Assembly: GCA_022844485.1 (NCBI GenBank)
Contig: JALHLQ010000001.1
Span: 1-64,000 of the forward strand
DNA length: 64,000 bases
Direction: 5' to 3'
Source of the DNA: Xanthobacteraceae bacterium
Lineage (GTDB): Bacteria; Pseudomonadota; Alphaproteobacteria; Rhizobiales; Xanthobacteraceae
The notes under the pieces are model-generated. The model had not been told where the DNA came from. It did no database searches and saw nothing but the letters and a program-made list of their open reading frames with translations. Of the stretch, positions 35,211 through 44,282 are shown one piece after another (positions within the stretch are counted from its first letter, which is position 1; each line of letters starts with the position of its first letter). Position numbers and translations under genes: made by a program.

Positions 35211-37325
35211 TCACGCGGGGGTTTGAGAGGACAGGCGCAATTCGAAATTCGCCCAAGGATCGATCAAGAGGGATTGGCCGGGGCGCACCACCACCGTCGT
35301 GTCGGGTGTCTCGACAATGGTCGGCCCGTCCAGCCGGTTGCCGGGCGCGAGCTTCGTCCCGTCATAGACGGGTGTGTCGACCGCCGCCTTGGTTTCCTCC
35401 CAGTAGACCGGGCGACTGGTGCGCTGCGCGCCGGCCGGAACGCGCTTTGAGAGCTTTTGCGCTTTCGGCAGCCGCGGCCTCGGCATTTCGACCTTGGCGC
35501 GCACGCGGAAGGTGACGATTTCGACCCGCGCGCCGTGGAATGACGAGCCTTTGCCGTAGAGCCGCTCGTATTGGTCATAGAAACGCTGCCGCAGCGGCTG
35601 TTCGAATGCGCCCGTGGCGCGTGTCCACGCGACGGGAACTTCGACTTCGTTGATCTGTCCCTTGTGCCGCATGTCCAGCGATATCTCCAATTGCTGCCTC
35701 TCTTCGGAGAGCGAATCCCGTCGCAGCTGATCACGCGCCGCCGCTTCGAGCTTCTCGATGGCGCTGTTGATTCGCTGCGCGGAGAATGGCGATGTCATGA
35801 TGTCGACCTGCTCGTACACGTGCAGGACGTCCGCCGAGGCGGCTCCGAACGCGCACCAGCATGAGGCGGTCTCGCGCTGGGGAATGATGATCTTTTGCAC
35901 GCCGAGTTCGCGGGCGAACACGCCGGCATGTGCAGGCCCCGCGCCGCCGAAAGCGAAGAGAACGAAGTCCCGCGGATCGAGGCCTTTGCCCACCGTCATC
36001 TTGCGGATGATGTCGGCCATCTGGAACTCGGCGATCTTGGCGATCCCGCTCGCGCACTCCATGACGTCCATGGACAAGCGCTTGGCGAGATCCGCAATGG
36101 CGGCCTGCGCCCTCGCCCGGTCCAGCTTCATGCGCCCGCCGGCGAACCAATCGGGATCGAGATAGCCGAGCACGAGGTCGGCGTCGGTGACGGTCGGCGT
36201 CGTTCCGCCCTGGCCATAACAGATCGGGCCGGGTTTTGCGCCCGCGCTTTCCGGTCCGACGCGCATGGTCCGCGTCGTCTCGTCGATCCGAACCAGGCTG
36301 CCGCCGCCGCTGCCGATCGCCTGAATATCCACCTTCGGTATGAAATACTCATACTGATTGACGGTGCTGATGGCGGAGTAGATCGGCTTGCCCTCATGAA
36401 TGATGCCGACATCGAACGACGTTCCGCCCATGTCGGTCGTGATGACGTTGGGGCAACCCATCGTCTCACCGAGGAACAGCGAGGCGGTGACGCCGGAAAC
36501 GGGCCCTGAATCGAGGGTGAGGAGCGGTGCTTCCATCGCCTTTTCGACCGATATCGTCCCGCCGCCGCACTGCGTGATCTGCAGCGGATGACGATAGCCG
36601 AGTTCGACGAGGCGCGTGCTGAGGCTCCGCAGGTAACCGGACGCGAGCGGGCCGATATAGGCATTGAGCGCGACCGCCGTCGTGCGCTCGTATTCACCCC
36701 ATTTCGGGACGAGATCGACCGAGCAGGTGACGAAGACTTGCGGCGCGACGGCTGCGATCAAGTCGCGGACGCGCCTTTCGTGATCCGGATGGAGAAACGA
36801 CCACAGGAAACAGATCGCGATGGCCTCGACGCCCTGGTCCAAGAGCCGCCGGATGGCGGCCTCGGCCTCGGCCTCGTTCAGCGGCACGACCACTTTGCCG
36901 AAACAGTCGACGCGCTCGGAAACCCCCTCGATCAGCCGTTTGGGAATGATCGGGTCCGGTTTGCCGCCTTCCGGGAAATGCACAACCTTGCGGATGTCGC
37001 GTCCACTATAGCCGCGCGATCCGCGCATGATGTGCAGCACGTCCTGGTGGCCCATCGTGGTGATGAGGCCGACCTTGGCGCCGCGCTTCTGCACGATGGC
37101 GTTGGTTCCGACCGTCGTGCCATGCGCCAGCAGCGCGATCTGTCCGAAAAAGGATTTTGGGTCGGCGCCGAGTGCCTCGGCCGCGAGCCCGATCGCGTCG
37201 ATCATTCCTTGCGCGAAATTGCCGGGCGTGGACGGCGATTTGGCCGTGGTGACGGTCCCTGCTTCGTCGATGACGACGCAATCGGTGAACGTTCCGCCGA
37301 TATCGACCCCGACGAGGTAACCCAT
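35211..37325 (-). CDS. HyuA-like ATPase subunit, second copy
   Basis: A 704-residue actin-like ATPase subunit paired with the long HyuB. GVDIGGTFTDCVVIDE (residues about 6-21) and TTDMGGTSFDVGII near residue 295 are the phosphate loops; LLAHGTTVGTNAIVQKRGAK and FAFGGAGPAHAGVFARELG are further signatures. The C-terminus has the usual GPTIVETPDTTVVVRPGQ. Together with the partner it may be an ATP-dependent hydrolase or, given the zinc tail, an acetone-carboxylase-like enzyme. It lies 57 bp downstream of the TRAP permease gene, so the transporter probably supplies its substrate. Confidence 0.9.
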   Translation of the reverse strand: MGYLVGVDIGGTFTDCVVIDEAGTVTTAKSPSTPGNFAQGMIDAIGLAAEALGADPKSFFGQIALLAHGTTVGTNAIVQKRGAKVGLITTMGHQDVLHIMRGSRGYSGRDIRKVVHFPEGGKPDPIIPKRLIEGVSERVDCFGKVVVPLNEAEAEAAIRRLLDQGVEAIAICFLWSFLHPDHERRVRDLIAAVAPQVFVTCSVDLVPKWGEYERTTAVALNAYIGPLASGYLRSLSTRLVELGYRHPLQITQCGGGTISVEKAMEAPLLTLDSGPVSGVTASLFLGETMGCPNVITTDMGGTSFDVGIIHEGKPIYSAISTVNQYEYFIPKVDIQAIGSGGGSLVRIDETTRTMRVGPESAGAKPGPICYGQGGTTPTVTDADLVLGYLDPDWFAGGRMKLDRARAQAAIADLAKRLSMDVMECASGIAKIAEFQMADIIRKMTVGKGLDPRDFVLFAFGGAGPAHAGVFARELGVQKIIIPQRETASCWCAFGAASADVLHVYEQVDIMTSPFSAQRINSAIEKLEAAARDQLRRDSLSEERQQLEISLDMRHKGQINEVEVPVAWTRATGAFEQPLRQRFYDQYERLYGKGSSFHGARVEIVTFRVRAKVEMPRPRLPKAQKLSKRVPAGAQRTSRPVYWEETKAAVDTPVYDGTKLAPGNRLDGPTIVETPDTTVVVRPGQSLLIDPWANFELRLSSQTPA

Positions 37326-37382
37326 GCGCGCTGACCTTTCTACGTCTCGGGGGTGATTTTGGCTCGTTGCTTGCGGTGCATG

Positions 37383-38702
37383 TCAGCCCAGGAGAAGCCG
37401 CGGGAGGAACAGGCTGATCTCCGGGAAAATAATGACCAGTGCCAAGGCGAAGATCAGCATGAAGAAGAACGGAGCGGCGCCGAGAAAAATTTCTTCGATC
37501 TTCACGTCGTCCGGAAGCGCCGCTTTCATCGCGAAGACGACCATGCCGAAAGGCGGCGTCAAAAGGCCGAGCTCGATCGTGACGATGGCCACCATCCCGA
37601 ACCAGACCTTGTCGTAGCCGAAGCTCAGCGCGATCGGCACCATGATCGGCATGGTGAGCAGAATGATCGACACCGAGTCGATGATGCAGCCGAGGACCAG
37701 CAGGACGAGAATGAAAGCGAGCAGAATGACGATGGCCGGAACGTCGAGCGCGGACACCGATGTCGTGAGCGTCTCGGGGAGCCGCGAGAGCGTCAGCATT
37801 CGGCTGTACATCTGCGCCGTGACAAGCAGGAAGAAGATGCTGGCGGTGGCCTTGCCCGTCTCGAGCAGCATCTCCAGCAGCGATTTTCCGGTGAAGCGCC
37901 CCCGCAGGATTATCAGGATCAGCGCCCCCAAGGTGCCGATCGCGCCCGCTTCGGTGGGCGTGAAGAGCCCGCCATAGATCCCGCCCAGAACGAGCCCGAT
38001 CAGCGCGAGGATCGGCCAGATTTTCATCACCAGCGCCGGAGTGAGTTTCTCCGCGACGACCACCTGGCCCTCGCGTCCGACCAGCGCCGGATTGATGCGC
38101 ACCCAGACGAGAATGGTGATGATGAGCACGCTGGCGACGACAAGTCCCGGACCGACGCCCGCCGCGAACAGCCGCCCGATCGATTCCTCGGTGACCACGC
38201 CATACACGATCATCAGAATGGACGGCGGGATGAGCATGCCGAGAAGCGCACTCGAGGCGACGATGCCGAGCCCGAACTTGCGCTCATAGCCGAGCCGGTT
38301 CATTTCCGGGATCGACAACTTCGAGAACACCGCCGCCGAGGCGACCGAAACGCCGGTGATTGCCGCAAAGATCGCATTGGCGATCACGGTGGCGATGCCC
38401 ACTCCGCCCTTGATGCGGCGCATCAAGGATTCGGAAAAATCGAAGAGGTCGCGCGTCGCGCCCGCTTGGGTCGCGAACAGACCCATGACGACGAAAAGCG
38501 GAATCACCGCGAAGACGTAATCATTGATGCCGCTATAGGCGGTGCTCTGCAGGAGGCTGGCGGCGACCCGAAACCGGCCGGTGATCAGAAAGACGCCGAC
38601 GAAGCTGACCGCGGCGAGCGCGATCCCGACGTGGAATCCGAGGATGATCAGGATGAAGATCGCGGCGACCGAGAGCGCGCCGACCGTGACGGGGTCCATC
38701 AT
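37383..38702 (-). CDS. dctM: TRAP transporter large permease (DctM)
   Basis: A 439-residue DctM-family membrane protein with roughly 12 hydrophobic segments, which moves a carboxylate with sodium. GFHVGIALAAVSFVGVFL is the first helix pair. LLGMLIPPSILMIVYGVVTEESIG and FTPTEAGAIGTLGALI are the classic DctM signatures, and MPIMVPIALSFGYDKVWFG marks the second half. The start at 38702 (two adjacent ATGs) overlaps the dctQ stop. An open frame runs 45 codons further as a shadow of dctQ. Confidence 0.93.
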   Translation of the reverse strand: MMDPVTVGALSVAAIFILIILGFHVGIALAAVSFVGVFLITGRFRVAASLLQSTAYSGINDYVFAVIPLFVVMGLFATQAGATRDLFDFSESLMRRIKGGVGIATVIANAIFAAITGVSVASAAVFSKLSIPEMNRLGYERKFGLGIVASSALLGMLIPPSILMIVYGVVTEESIGRLFAAGVGPGLVVASVLIITILVWVRINPALVGREGQVVVAEKLTPALVMKIWPILALIGLVLGGIYGGLFTPTEAGAIGTLGALILIILRGRFTGKSLLEMLLETGKATASIFFLLVTAQMYSRMLTLSRLPETLTTSVSALDVPAIVILLAFILVLLVLGCIIDSVSIILLTMPIMVPIALSFGYDKVWFGMVAIVTIELGLLTPPFGMVVFAMKAALPDDVKIEEIFLGAAPFFFMLIFALALVIIFPEISLFLPRLLLG

Positions 38703-39232
38703 TGCGGCGCCCTCACGTCTTCGGTGCTCGGCATCTCCGACAATTCCGCCGCGTCCGGCCCGCGGCTCACGTAGCGCCAGGCGTCGAGCGCGAATTGGGC
38801 GACGGTCAACCCGGCCCCTCCGACCAGGATGCCCCATAAGGGCCAGATCGGGATGCGCACGGGATGTTCGCCTTCGAACGCGCCGATCTCCCAGCTCTTC
38901 GCCATCTCGATCCAGCCGAGCCAGGCGATCAGCGAAAACAGCACGGCGCCGACCAGCGAGTTGAGGATGAGCACCGTGCGCTGCCCGAGACGCGGCATCA
39001 AGGCGAGCACCAGCGTCGTGCGGAGGTGCTTGCGCGCGCGAAGCGTGTAGGCCATTTGCAGCCAGAGCATGCCGACGATCGAGAATTTCACGATCTCGGG
39101 AACGCCGGGGATCGGAGCGTTGAACGCGCCGCGGCCGATCACGTCAGCGGAAATCAAGCCGACCAGAAAGAGCACCCACACGCTTGCGAATGTATTGAGC
39201 CCCGCAAGCAGGCTGCCGAACTGCCGCCCCAT
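38699..39232 (-). CDS. dctQ: TRAP transporter small permease (DctQ)
   Basis: A 177-residue DctQ-family protein with four membrane segments at about residues 10-30, 45-65, 85-110 and 130-150. VIGRGAFNAPIPGVPEIVKF between helices 1 and 2 is the family motif. It links the binding protein to DctM. It lies between dctP (76 bp upstream) and dctM (4-nt overlap), the normal TRAP order. Confidence 0.92.
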   Translation of the reverse strand: MGRQFGSLLAGLNTFASVWVLFLVGLISADVIGRGAFNAPIPGVPEIVKFSIVGMLWLQMAYTLRARKHLRTTLVLALMPRLGQRTVLILNSLVGAVLFSLIAWLGWIEMAKSWEIGAFEGEHPVRIPIWPLWGILVGGAGLTVAQFALDAWRYVSRGPDAAELSEMPSTEDVRAPQ

Positions 39233-39308
39233 CTTGCTCCAATGTCCTATGACGAGGTGCCCGATGACAAGCGCCCGGCTGGAGGGGCCGGGCGCCGTTA
39301 TGCTCGAA

Positions 39309-40385
39309 TTAGCGCTCCGCTTCCCAGTCGCGCGGGAATTGGTGGCCGGCGGCCTTCAGCGCTTTCACGTAGGAGTAGACAACCTCGCCGGGCAACCCCG
39401 CCTTGTTGATTTCGTCGAAACGCTGCTTGGGGATGTTCGGCAGGAGCTTCGCCCAGGCCTGCTTCATTTCGAACGTGGCCGGGCGGACATCGAGACCCAC
39501 TTCCTTCATGCGCGCGAGCGCGGCTTCCTGCTTTTCGTAAATGGACTTCCCGCTATATTCATTCCACTCCCTGGCGACCTCGAGGAAGATTTTCTGCACA
39601 TTGGCCGGGAGGTCCTTCCAGGTGTCTTTGTTCATTGTCAACAGCGGCGTGTGGATGCTGCCGAAGTGGAGATCGACGAACTGCTTGGTCACCTCGTTCA
39701 GCTTGAAGGAGATAATCGCATCGGCAAACATCACCCAGCCTTCGTACACGCCGGTCTGGAAGGACGTATAGGCTTCGTTCAAATTGGACTGCACGCCGAC
39801 GACGCCGGTGCCTTGCAGCCATGGCAGGTTCGGCCCGGCCGCGGCGATCTTCTTGCCTCTGAGCTCGGCGAAGTCTTTCCAGGCAAAGGTCGTGATGAGC
39901 CCGTAATTGCCGATCGCACTGGAGCCGAGATAAACCTGATTGTAGCGGTCCTCGAGAACCTTCTTGAGCTGCGGCGTACTTTCGTAGACGTCCCAGACGA
40001 TCTTCGCCGCAAGCCGCGGATCGGGCGTTCCGAACGGCACGAAAAACGTGAAGTTGTGCGCCAAGAGCTTGGCCGGCTCGAACGGCGTCTGCAATTCGGC
40101 AATGTCGAGGAGGCCGGACTCCACGGCCTCGAGACACTCGCCGAGCTTGCAGACCGACCCGCCCCAGGCCTCGGTCCATTCGAGCTTGTGGCCGGTCTCC
40201 TTGGCCACCCGCTCGGTCACGCGCGGAATGTAGAACTCGCGCACGCTGGCAATCCAGGCTGACGCTGCGGGGTGCCCCGCGCCGATCTTCAGCTTATACG
40301 TGGCGGCTTCGGCGCCGGTTGCGGCGATCAGCGCGAATGCCGCGCCGAGGATCGCGAGCGATCTGCGCGCCAGTCTCGATGTCAT
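39309..40385 (-). CDS. dctP: TRAP transporter substrate-binding protein (DctP)
   Basis: A 358-residue periplasmic binding protein. A signal peptide occupies residues 1-27 (SLAILGAAFALIAATGAEAA), then YKLKIGAGHPAASAWIASVR. ELRGKKIAAAGPNLPWLQG holds the conserved ligand-binding loop, and LNEAYTSFQTGVYEGWVMF is the helix that reads ligand size. The ligand is probably an organic acid, perhaps aromatic or keto, matched to the HyuAB pair downstream; it cannot be named. GGAGGA lies five bases before the ATG, and a sigma-70-like promoter is at 40437-40465. It is the first gene of the minus-strand unit dctP-dctQ-dctM-hyuA-hyuB. Confidence 0.92.
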   Translation of the reverse strand: MTSRLARRSLAILGAAFALIAATGAEAATYKLKIGAGHPAASAWIASVREFYIPRVTERVAKETGHKLEWTEAWGGSVCKLGECLEAVESGLLDIAELQTPFEPAKLLAHNFTFFVPFGTPDPRLAAKIVWDVYESTPQLKKVLEDRYNQVYLGSSAIGNYGLITTFAWKDFAELRGKKIAAAGPNLPWLQGTGVVGVQSNLNEAYTSFQTGVYEGWVMFADAIISFKLNEVTKQFVDLHFGSIHTPLLTMNKDTWKDLPANVQKIFLEVAREWNEYSGKSIYEKQEAALARMKEVGLDVRPATFEMKQAWAKLLPNIPKQRFDEINKAGLPGEVVYSYVKALKAAGHQFPRDWEAER

Positions 40386-40436
40386 CTTAATCCTCCCTGA
40401 CAGATCTTTTGCTTATCGGAACATTGGATTGGCGTC

Positions 40437-40465
40437 ATTCGAAGTGCTGATGATCGCGCTGTCAA
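40437..40465 (-). promoter_or_regulatory. sigma-70-type promoter for the dctP operon
   Basis: On the minus strand a perfect -35 TTGACA (40465-40460) is followed after 17 bp by TCGAAT (40442-40437), four of six matches to TATAAT. The predicted start near 40430 leaves a leader of about 45 nt before the dctP ATG. Confidence 0.5.
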
Positions 40466-40586
40466 TAGCGCGGAATCCATAGCAGGCGGATACTTGGCAA
40501 GTGAGCAGGCGCGGCGATCGTCAGTGGCTGTCCCGCCATGCGAAACGAAGGTGTCCGGCCGCACACACGACTACTCGCCGCGGGAT

Positions 40587-40628
40587 GTCGGCCGCCGCCC
40601 CATTCCTGTCGGCCGCCGCCCCATTCCT
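40587..40628. repeat. 21-bp tandem duplication
   Basis: A 21-bp unit beginning GTCGGCCGCC and ending CCATTCCT occurs twice without a gap (40587-40607 and 40608-40628), followed by a partial third copy. It lies just before the soxA remnant and may mark the recombination scar. Confidence 0.7.
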
Positions 40629-40673
40629 GTGTGCCGCCCTGCAGCCTATGCGCTAAGTCAACCCGATCGGTCA

Positions 40674-40955
40674 CGTCAGGGACAGCTCAATCTCTCCTGT
40701 GCGATCTGTCATGACGCGCTCTGGGACAGGCGGCTTGCCGGCGCACCGATCCTGCAGGGGCATCCAACCGGCTACCCGCTGTACCGGCTCGAGTGGCAAA
40801 GCGTCGGCTCGCTGCAGCGGCGGCTGCGCAACTGCATGACCGGCATGCGCGCCGAGCCGTTTGCGTTCGGCTCGCCGGAATTCGCCAATGTGGAGCTCTA
40901 TCTGATGTGGCGCGCGCGCGGCCTCCCGATGGAGACCCCTGCCGTTCGACGCTGA
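40674..40955 (+). pseudogene. soxA: 3' fragment of soxA (sulfur-oxidation cytochrome c)
   Basis: The frame encodes the last ~93 residues of SoxA, the thiosulfate-binding dihaem cytochrome subunit. GQLNLSCAICHD has the CxxCH haem site. GHPTGYPLYRLEWQSVGSLQ and RRLRNCMTGMRAEPFAFGSP include the Cys that forms the unusual persulfide haem ligand. The end, VELYLMWRARGLPMETPAVR, is intact. The first two-thirds of the protein (signal peptide and first domain) are missing. The frame upstream, 40494-40673, has no SoxA similarity and contains the tandem repeat. No other sox gene is nearby, so this is a relic of a deleted sox locus. Confidence 0.75.
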
Positions 40956-41097
40956 TATCGCCGCCCGAGCAGCCGCCCGTATGCTGCAGTGCGTTGCAGC
41001 AAAAGAATTTTTTCCGGGCGTGGCACAACTTTGCCTCTTGGCGGTTGGAAGGGAACCAATCGCTAACGCCGCATCCGGAGCGGCAGGGTACGTCATC

Positions 41098-41319
41098 ATG
41101 CCCCGCATCGACAAAGGCGGGCTCGACCGCCGCAACTTCCTGCAAGGTCTCGGGGGCGCTTCGAGCGCGGCGCTTGTCGTTGTCGCCGCTCCTTTGGCCT
41201 CCTCGACCGAGGCCCATGCCTACGATCCCGGGCGGGAGGAGACGAAGGCTCGCTATCGCGAGAGCGAGCACGTGAAGGCCTTCTACCGCACCAACGGATA
41301 CGAGACGCTGAAGAAGTGA
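41098..41319 (+). CDS. formate dehydrogenase-associated Tat-signal small protein
   Basis: A 73-residue protein with a twin-arginine signal (LDRRNFLQGLGGASSAALVV) and a short charged tail (GREETKARYRESEHVKAFY). Proteins of this size and pattern regularly precede fdhA in proteobacteria (formate-dehydrogenase-region Tat protein). They may act as an assembly factor or small subunit, as the role is not settled. Its stop overlaps a GTG at 41316, though the fdhA start is placed at 41328. An open frame to 40981 has no support. Confidence 0.8.
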   Translation: MPRIDKGGLDRRNFLQGLGGASSAALVVVAAPLASSTEAHAYDPGREETKARYRESEHVKAFYRTNGYETLKK

Positions 41320-41327
41320 CGCGTGCC

Positions 41328-44270
41328 ATGCTGATCAGACGCAACGATACTCGGCAGAATCCCGTGCGGCGGCGCGGTTTCGCTCATGGCCTAAGCGAGA
41401 CCCGAATGGATCGTCGTGCTTTTCTGCAGGCCTCCGGGCTCGCCGCCGGAAGCCTCGCCGCGCTCGGCGCTTTGCCTGCAACCTCGGTGCGCCAGGCCAA
41501 GGCCGTAGCCGGGCCGCAGCCGGGCGCCCCCGTCACTCTTCGCAAGAACATCTGCACCCATTGTTCGGTCGGCTGCACGGTCATCGCCGAAGTCCAGAAC
41601 GGCGTGTGGACCGGGCAGGAGCCCGCTTGGGAGAGCCCGATCAATCGCGGCACCCACTGCGCCAAGGGCGCGGCCATCCGCGAACTGGTCCATGGCGACC
41701 GGCGCCTGAAGTATCCGCTGAAGCTGGTCGGCGGGCAGTGGCGGCGGCTGTCCTGGGATCAGGCGATCGAGGAGATCGGCGACAAGATGCTGGCGGTCCG
41801 CAAGGAGGCCGGCGCCGATTCGGTCTACATGATCGGCTCGGCCAAGCAGACGAATGAAGCGGCCTATCTCTTCCGCAAGTTCGGCGCCTTCTGGGGCACC
41901 AATTCGATCGACCACCAGGCGCGCATCTGCCACTCCACCACGGTCGCGGGCGTGGCCAATACCTGGGGCTACGGCGCACAGACGAATTCCTACAACGACC
42001 TGCGCAATTCCAAGACCATGATCATCATGGGAGGCAATCCGGCCGAGGCGCATCCGATCGCGGTGCAGCACATCTTGGCCGGAAAGGAGATCAACCGCGC
42101 CAACCTGATCGTCATCGACCCGCGCTTCACCCGCACGGCCGCGCACGCGACCGAATATGTCCGCATTCGCCCCGGCACCGATATCCCGGTGCTCTGGGGC
42201 ATGCTCTGGCACATTTTCGAGAACGGGTGGGAGGATAAGGAATTCATCCGCCAGCGCGTCTACGGAATGGACGACGTCCGCAAAGAAGTGGCCAAGTGGA
42301 CGCCCGACGAGGTCGAGCGCGTGAGCGGCGTACCGGGCGACCAGTTGCGGCGCGTCGCCGAGAAGCTCGCCCGGGAGAAGCCGGCCACCATCATCTGGTG
42401 CATGGGCCAGACACAGCACACGGTCGGCACCGCCAATGTTCGGGCCTCGTGCACCGTGCTGCTCGCGACCGGCAATGTCGGCGGCCCGGGCCTCGGCGCC
42501 AACATCTTCCGCGGTCACACGAACGTGCAGGGCGCGACCGACCTCGGCTTGGATATCACGACGCTGCCGCTCTATTACGGCCTGACCGAGGGAGCCTGGC
42601 GGCATTGGGCGCGTGTATGGGATGTGCCTTACGAGGACCTCGTCTCCCGTTTTGACGAGATTCCGGCAAAGGGCGGCCGGCCGGCGCGTACGCCGAAACA
42701 GAACATGGAGACGCCCGGCATCACCTCGACGCGATGGCTGGACGGGGTGTTGCTGCCGGACGAGGAGATCGATCAGCGCTCGCCCATCCGCGCCTTGTTC
42801 GTGCTCGGCCACGGCGGCAACACGATCACGCGCATCCCCGAGGCGATCAAAGCCCTTGGCAAGCTCGACTTGCTCGTGGTCGGCGATCCCTATCCGACGA
42901 CATTCGCGGCGCTCAATGCGCGGCAAGACAACACCTATCTTTTGCCGGTGTGCAGTTCGCTCGAGACGGACGGGTCCCGCACCGCGTCCAATCGTTCACT
43001 GCAATGGGGTGAGCAGGTCGTCAAGCCGAGCTTCGAATCGAAGGAGGACTACGAGGTCATCTATCGCTTTGCGCAGAAGCTCGGATTCGCCGACCAGATG
43101 TTCAAGCACATTCAGGTCGAGGGCAACCGGCCGTCGCCCGAGGACATTCTGCGCGAGATCAATCGCGGCGGCTGGTCGACGGGCTACTGCGGCCAGTCGC
43201 CCGAACGGCTCAAGGCGCATATGCGCAACCAGTCGAAGTTCGATCTCGTCACGCTGCGTGCGCCGAAGGACGATCCCGAAGTTGGCGGCGACTATTACGG
43301 GCTGCCCTGGCCCTGCTGGGGCAAGCCCGAAATCCGCCATCCCGGATCGGCGATTCTCTACAACACAAACCTGCATGTGAAGGATGGCGGCGCAACCTTC
43401 CGCGCCCGCTTCGGCATCGAGCGCAATGGACAGACGCTGCTGGCGGAAGGCTCCTATACGCGGGGTTCCGAGCTCGTCGACGGCTATCCCGAGTTCACTT
43501 TCGGCGTTCTGAAGAAGCTCGGCTGGGACAGGGACCTGACACCTGAGGAGATCGCCGTCATCACGCGGATCGGGGGCAACAACGTAGACGCCGTCTCCTG
43601 GGCGACCGATCTCTCAGGCGGCATTCAGCGCGTCTGTCTCGATCATGGCGTGTCGCATTACGGCAACGGCAAGGCGCGCGCCCACGCCTGGAATTTGCCT
43701 GATCCGATCCCCGTCCATCGCGAGCCGATCTATTCGCCGCGCCCGGATCTCGTCGCCAAGTATCCGACCCGGCCGGACGAACGCCAGTTCCGCCTGCCCA
43801 ACCGGGGCTTGAGCGTTCAGCGGGGCGCGATCGATCGCGGCATCCCAAGAGAATTCCCGATCATTCTGACCTCCGGGCGCTTGGTCGAGTACGAGGGCGG
43901 CGGGGAGGAGACGCGCTCGAACCGCTGGCTTGCCGAGCTGCAGCAGGAAATGTTCGTCGAGATCAACACTGCGGACGCGGCCGATCGCGGCATCCGCGAC
44001 GGGCAGTGGGTTTGGGTTTCCGGTGCGGAGAACAACGCGAGGGTCCGCGTAAAGGCGCTCGTGACCGATCGCGTGGGCAGGGGCGTCGCCTTCATGCCTT
44101 TCCACTTTTCCGGCTGGTATCAAGGAGTCGATCTGCGTTCCAAATATCCGCCCGGCACCGACCCGATCGTGCTTGGCGAGAGTGTGAACACGGTGACGAC
44201 CTACGGGTTCGATCCGGTTACCGGGATGCAGGAGACCAAGGCGACGTTGTGCCAGATCCGGGCCGCGTAA
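41328..44270 (+). CDS. fdhA: respiratory formate dehydrogenase alpha subunit, Cys type
   Basis: A 980-residue molybdopterin enzyme that oxidises formate to CO2 in the periplasm. A Tat signal follows an N-terminal extension (DRRAFLQASGLAAGSLAAL). The [4Fe-4S] site is CTHCSVGC with a fourth Cys in GTHCAKG. At the selenocysteine position it has Cys201 (ARICHS), so no SECIS element is needed. SYNDLRNSKTMIIMGGNPAEAHP and VLLATGNVGGPGLGANIFRGH are family signatures. The ATG at 41328 (MLIRRND) is preferred to a GTG at 41316. It is followed by beta and gamma subunits, so electrons go to quinone. Confidence 0.93.
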   Translation: MLIRRNDTRQNPVRRRGFAHGLSETRMDRRAFLQASGLAAGSLAALGALPATSVRQAKAVAGPQPGAPVTLRKNICTHCSVGCTVIAEVQNGVWTGQEPAWESPINRGTHCAKGAAIRELVHGDRRLKYPLKLVGGQWRRLSWDQAIEEIGDKMLAVRKEAGADSVYMIGSAKQTNEAAYLFRKFGAFWGTNSIDHQARICHSTTVAGVANTWGYGAQTNSYNDLRNSKTMIIMGGNPAEAHPIAVQHILAGKEINRANLIVIDPRFTRTAAHATEYVRIRPGTDIPVLWGMLWHIFENGWEDKEFIRQRVYGMDDVRKEVAKWTPDEVERVSGVPGDQLRRVAEKLAREKPATIIWCMGQTQHTVGTANVRASCTVLLATGNVGGPGLGANIFRGHTNVQGATDLGLDITTLPLYYGLTEGAWRHWARVWDVPYEDLVSRFDEIPAKGGRPARTPKQNMETPGITSTRWLDGVLLPDEEIDQRSPIRALFVLGHGGNTITRIPEAIKALGKLDLLVVGDPYPTTFAALNARQDNTYLLPVCSSLETDGSRTASNRSLQWGEQVVKPSFESKEDYEVIYRFAQKLGFADQMFKHIQVEGNRPSPEDILREINRGGWSTGYCGQSPERLKAHMRNQSKFDLVTLRAPKDDPEVGGDYYGLPWPCWGKPEIRHPGSAILYNTNLHVKDGGATFRARFGIERNGQTLLAEGSYTRGSELVDGYPEFTFGVLKKLGWDRDLTPEEIAVITRIGGNNVDAVSWATDLSGGIQRVCLDHGVSHYGNGKARAHAWNLPDPIPVHREPIYSPRPDLVAKYPTRPDERQFRLPNRGLSVQRGAIDRGIPREFPIILTSGRLVEYEGGGEETRSNRWLAELQQEMFVEINTADAADRGIRDGQWVWVSGAENNARVRVKALVTDRVGRGVAFMPFHFSGWYQGVDLRSKYPPGTDPIVLGESVNTVTTYGFDPVTGMQETKATLCQIRAA

Positions 44271-44282
44271 CGGAGTTCGACC

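Noticed and set aside
40494..40673. N-terminal part of the frame that contains the soxA relic
   Set aside because: The sequence has no SoxA similarity, includes a tandem repeat and has no signal peptide.
41021..41034. Sigma-54 promoter TGGCAC-N4-TTGC upstream of the formate dehydrogenase genes
   Set aside because: The spacing between GG and GC is one base too short for sigma-54, which tolerates little change.
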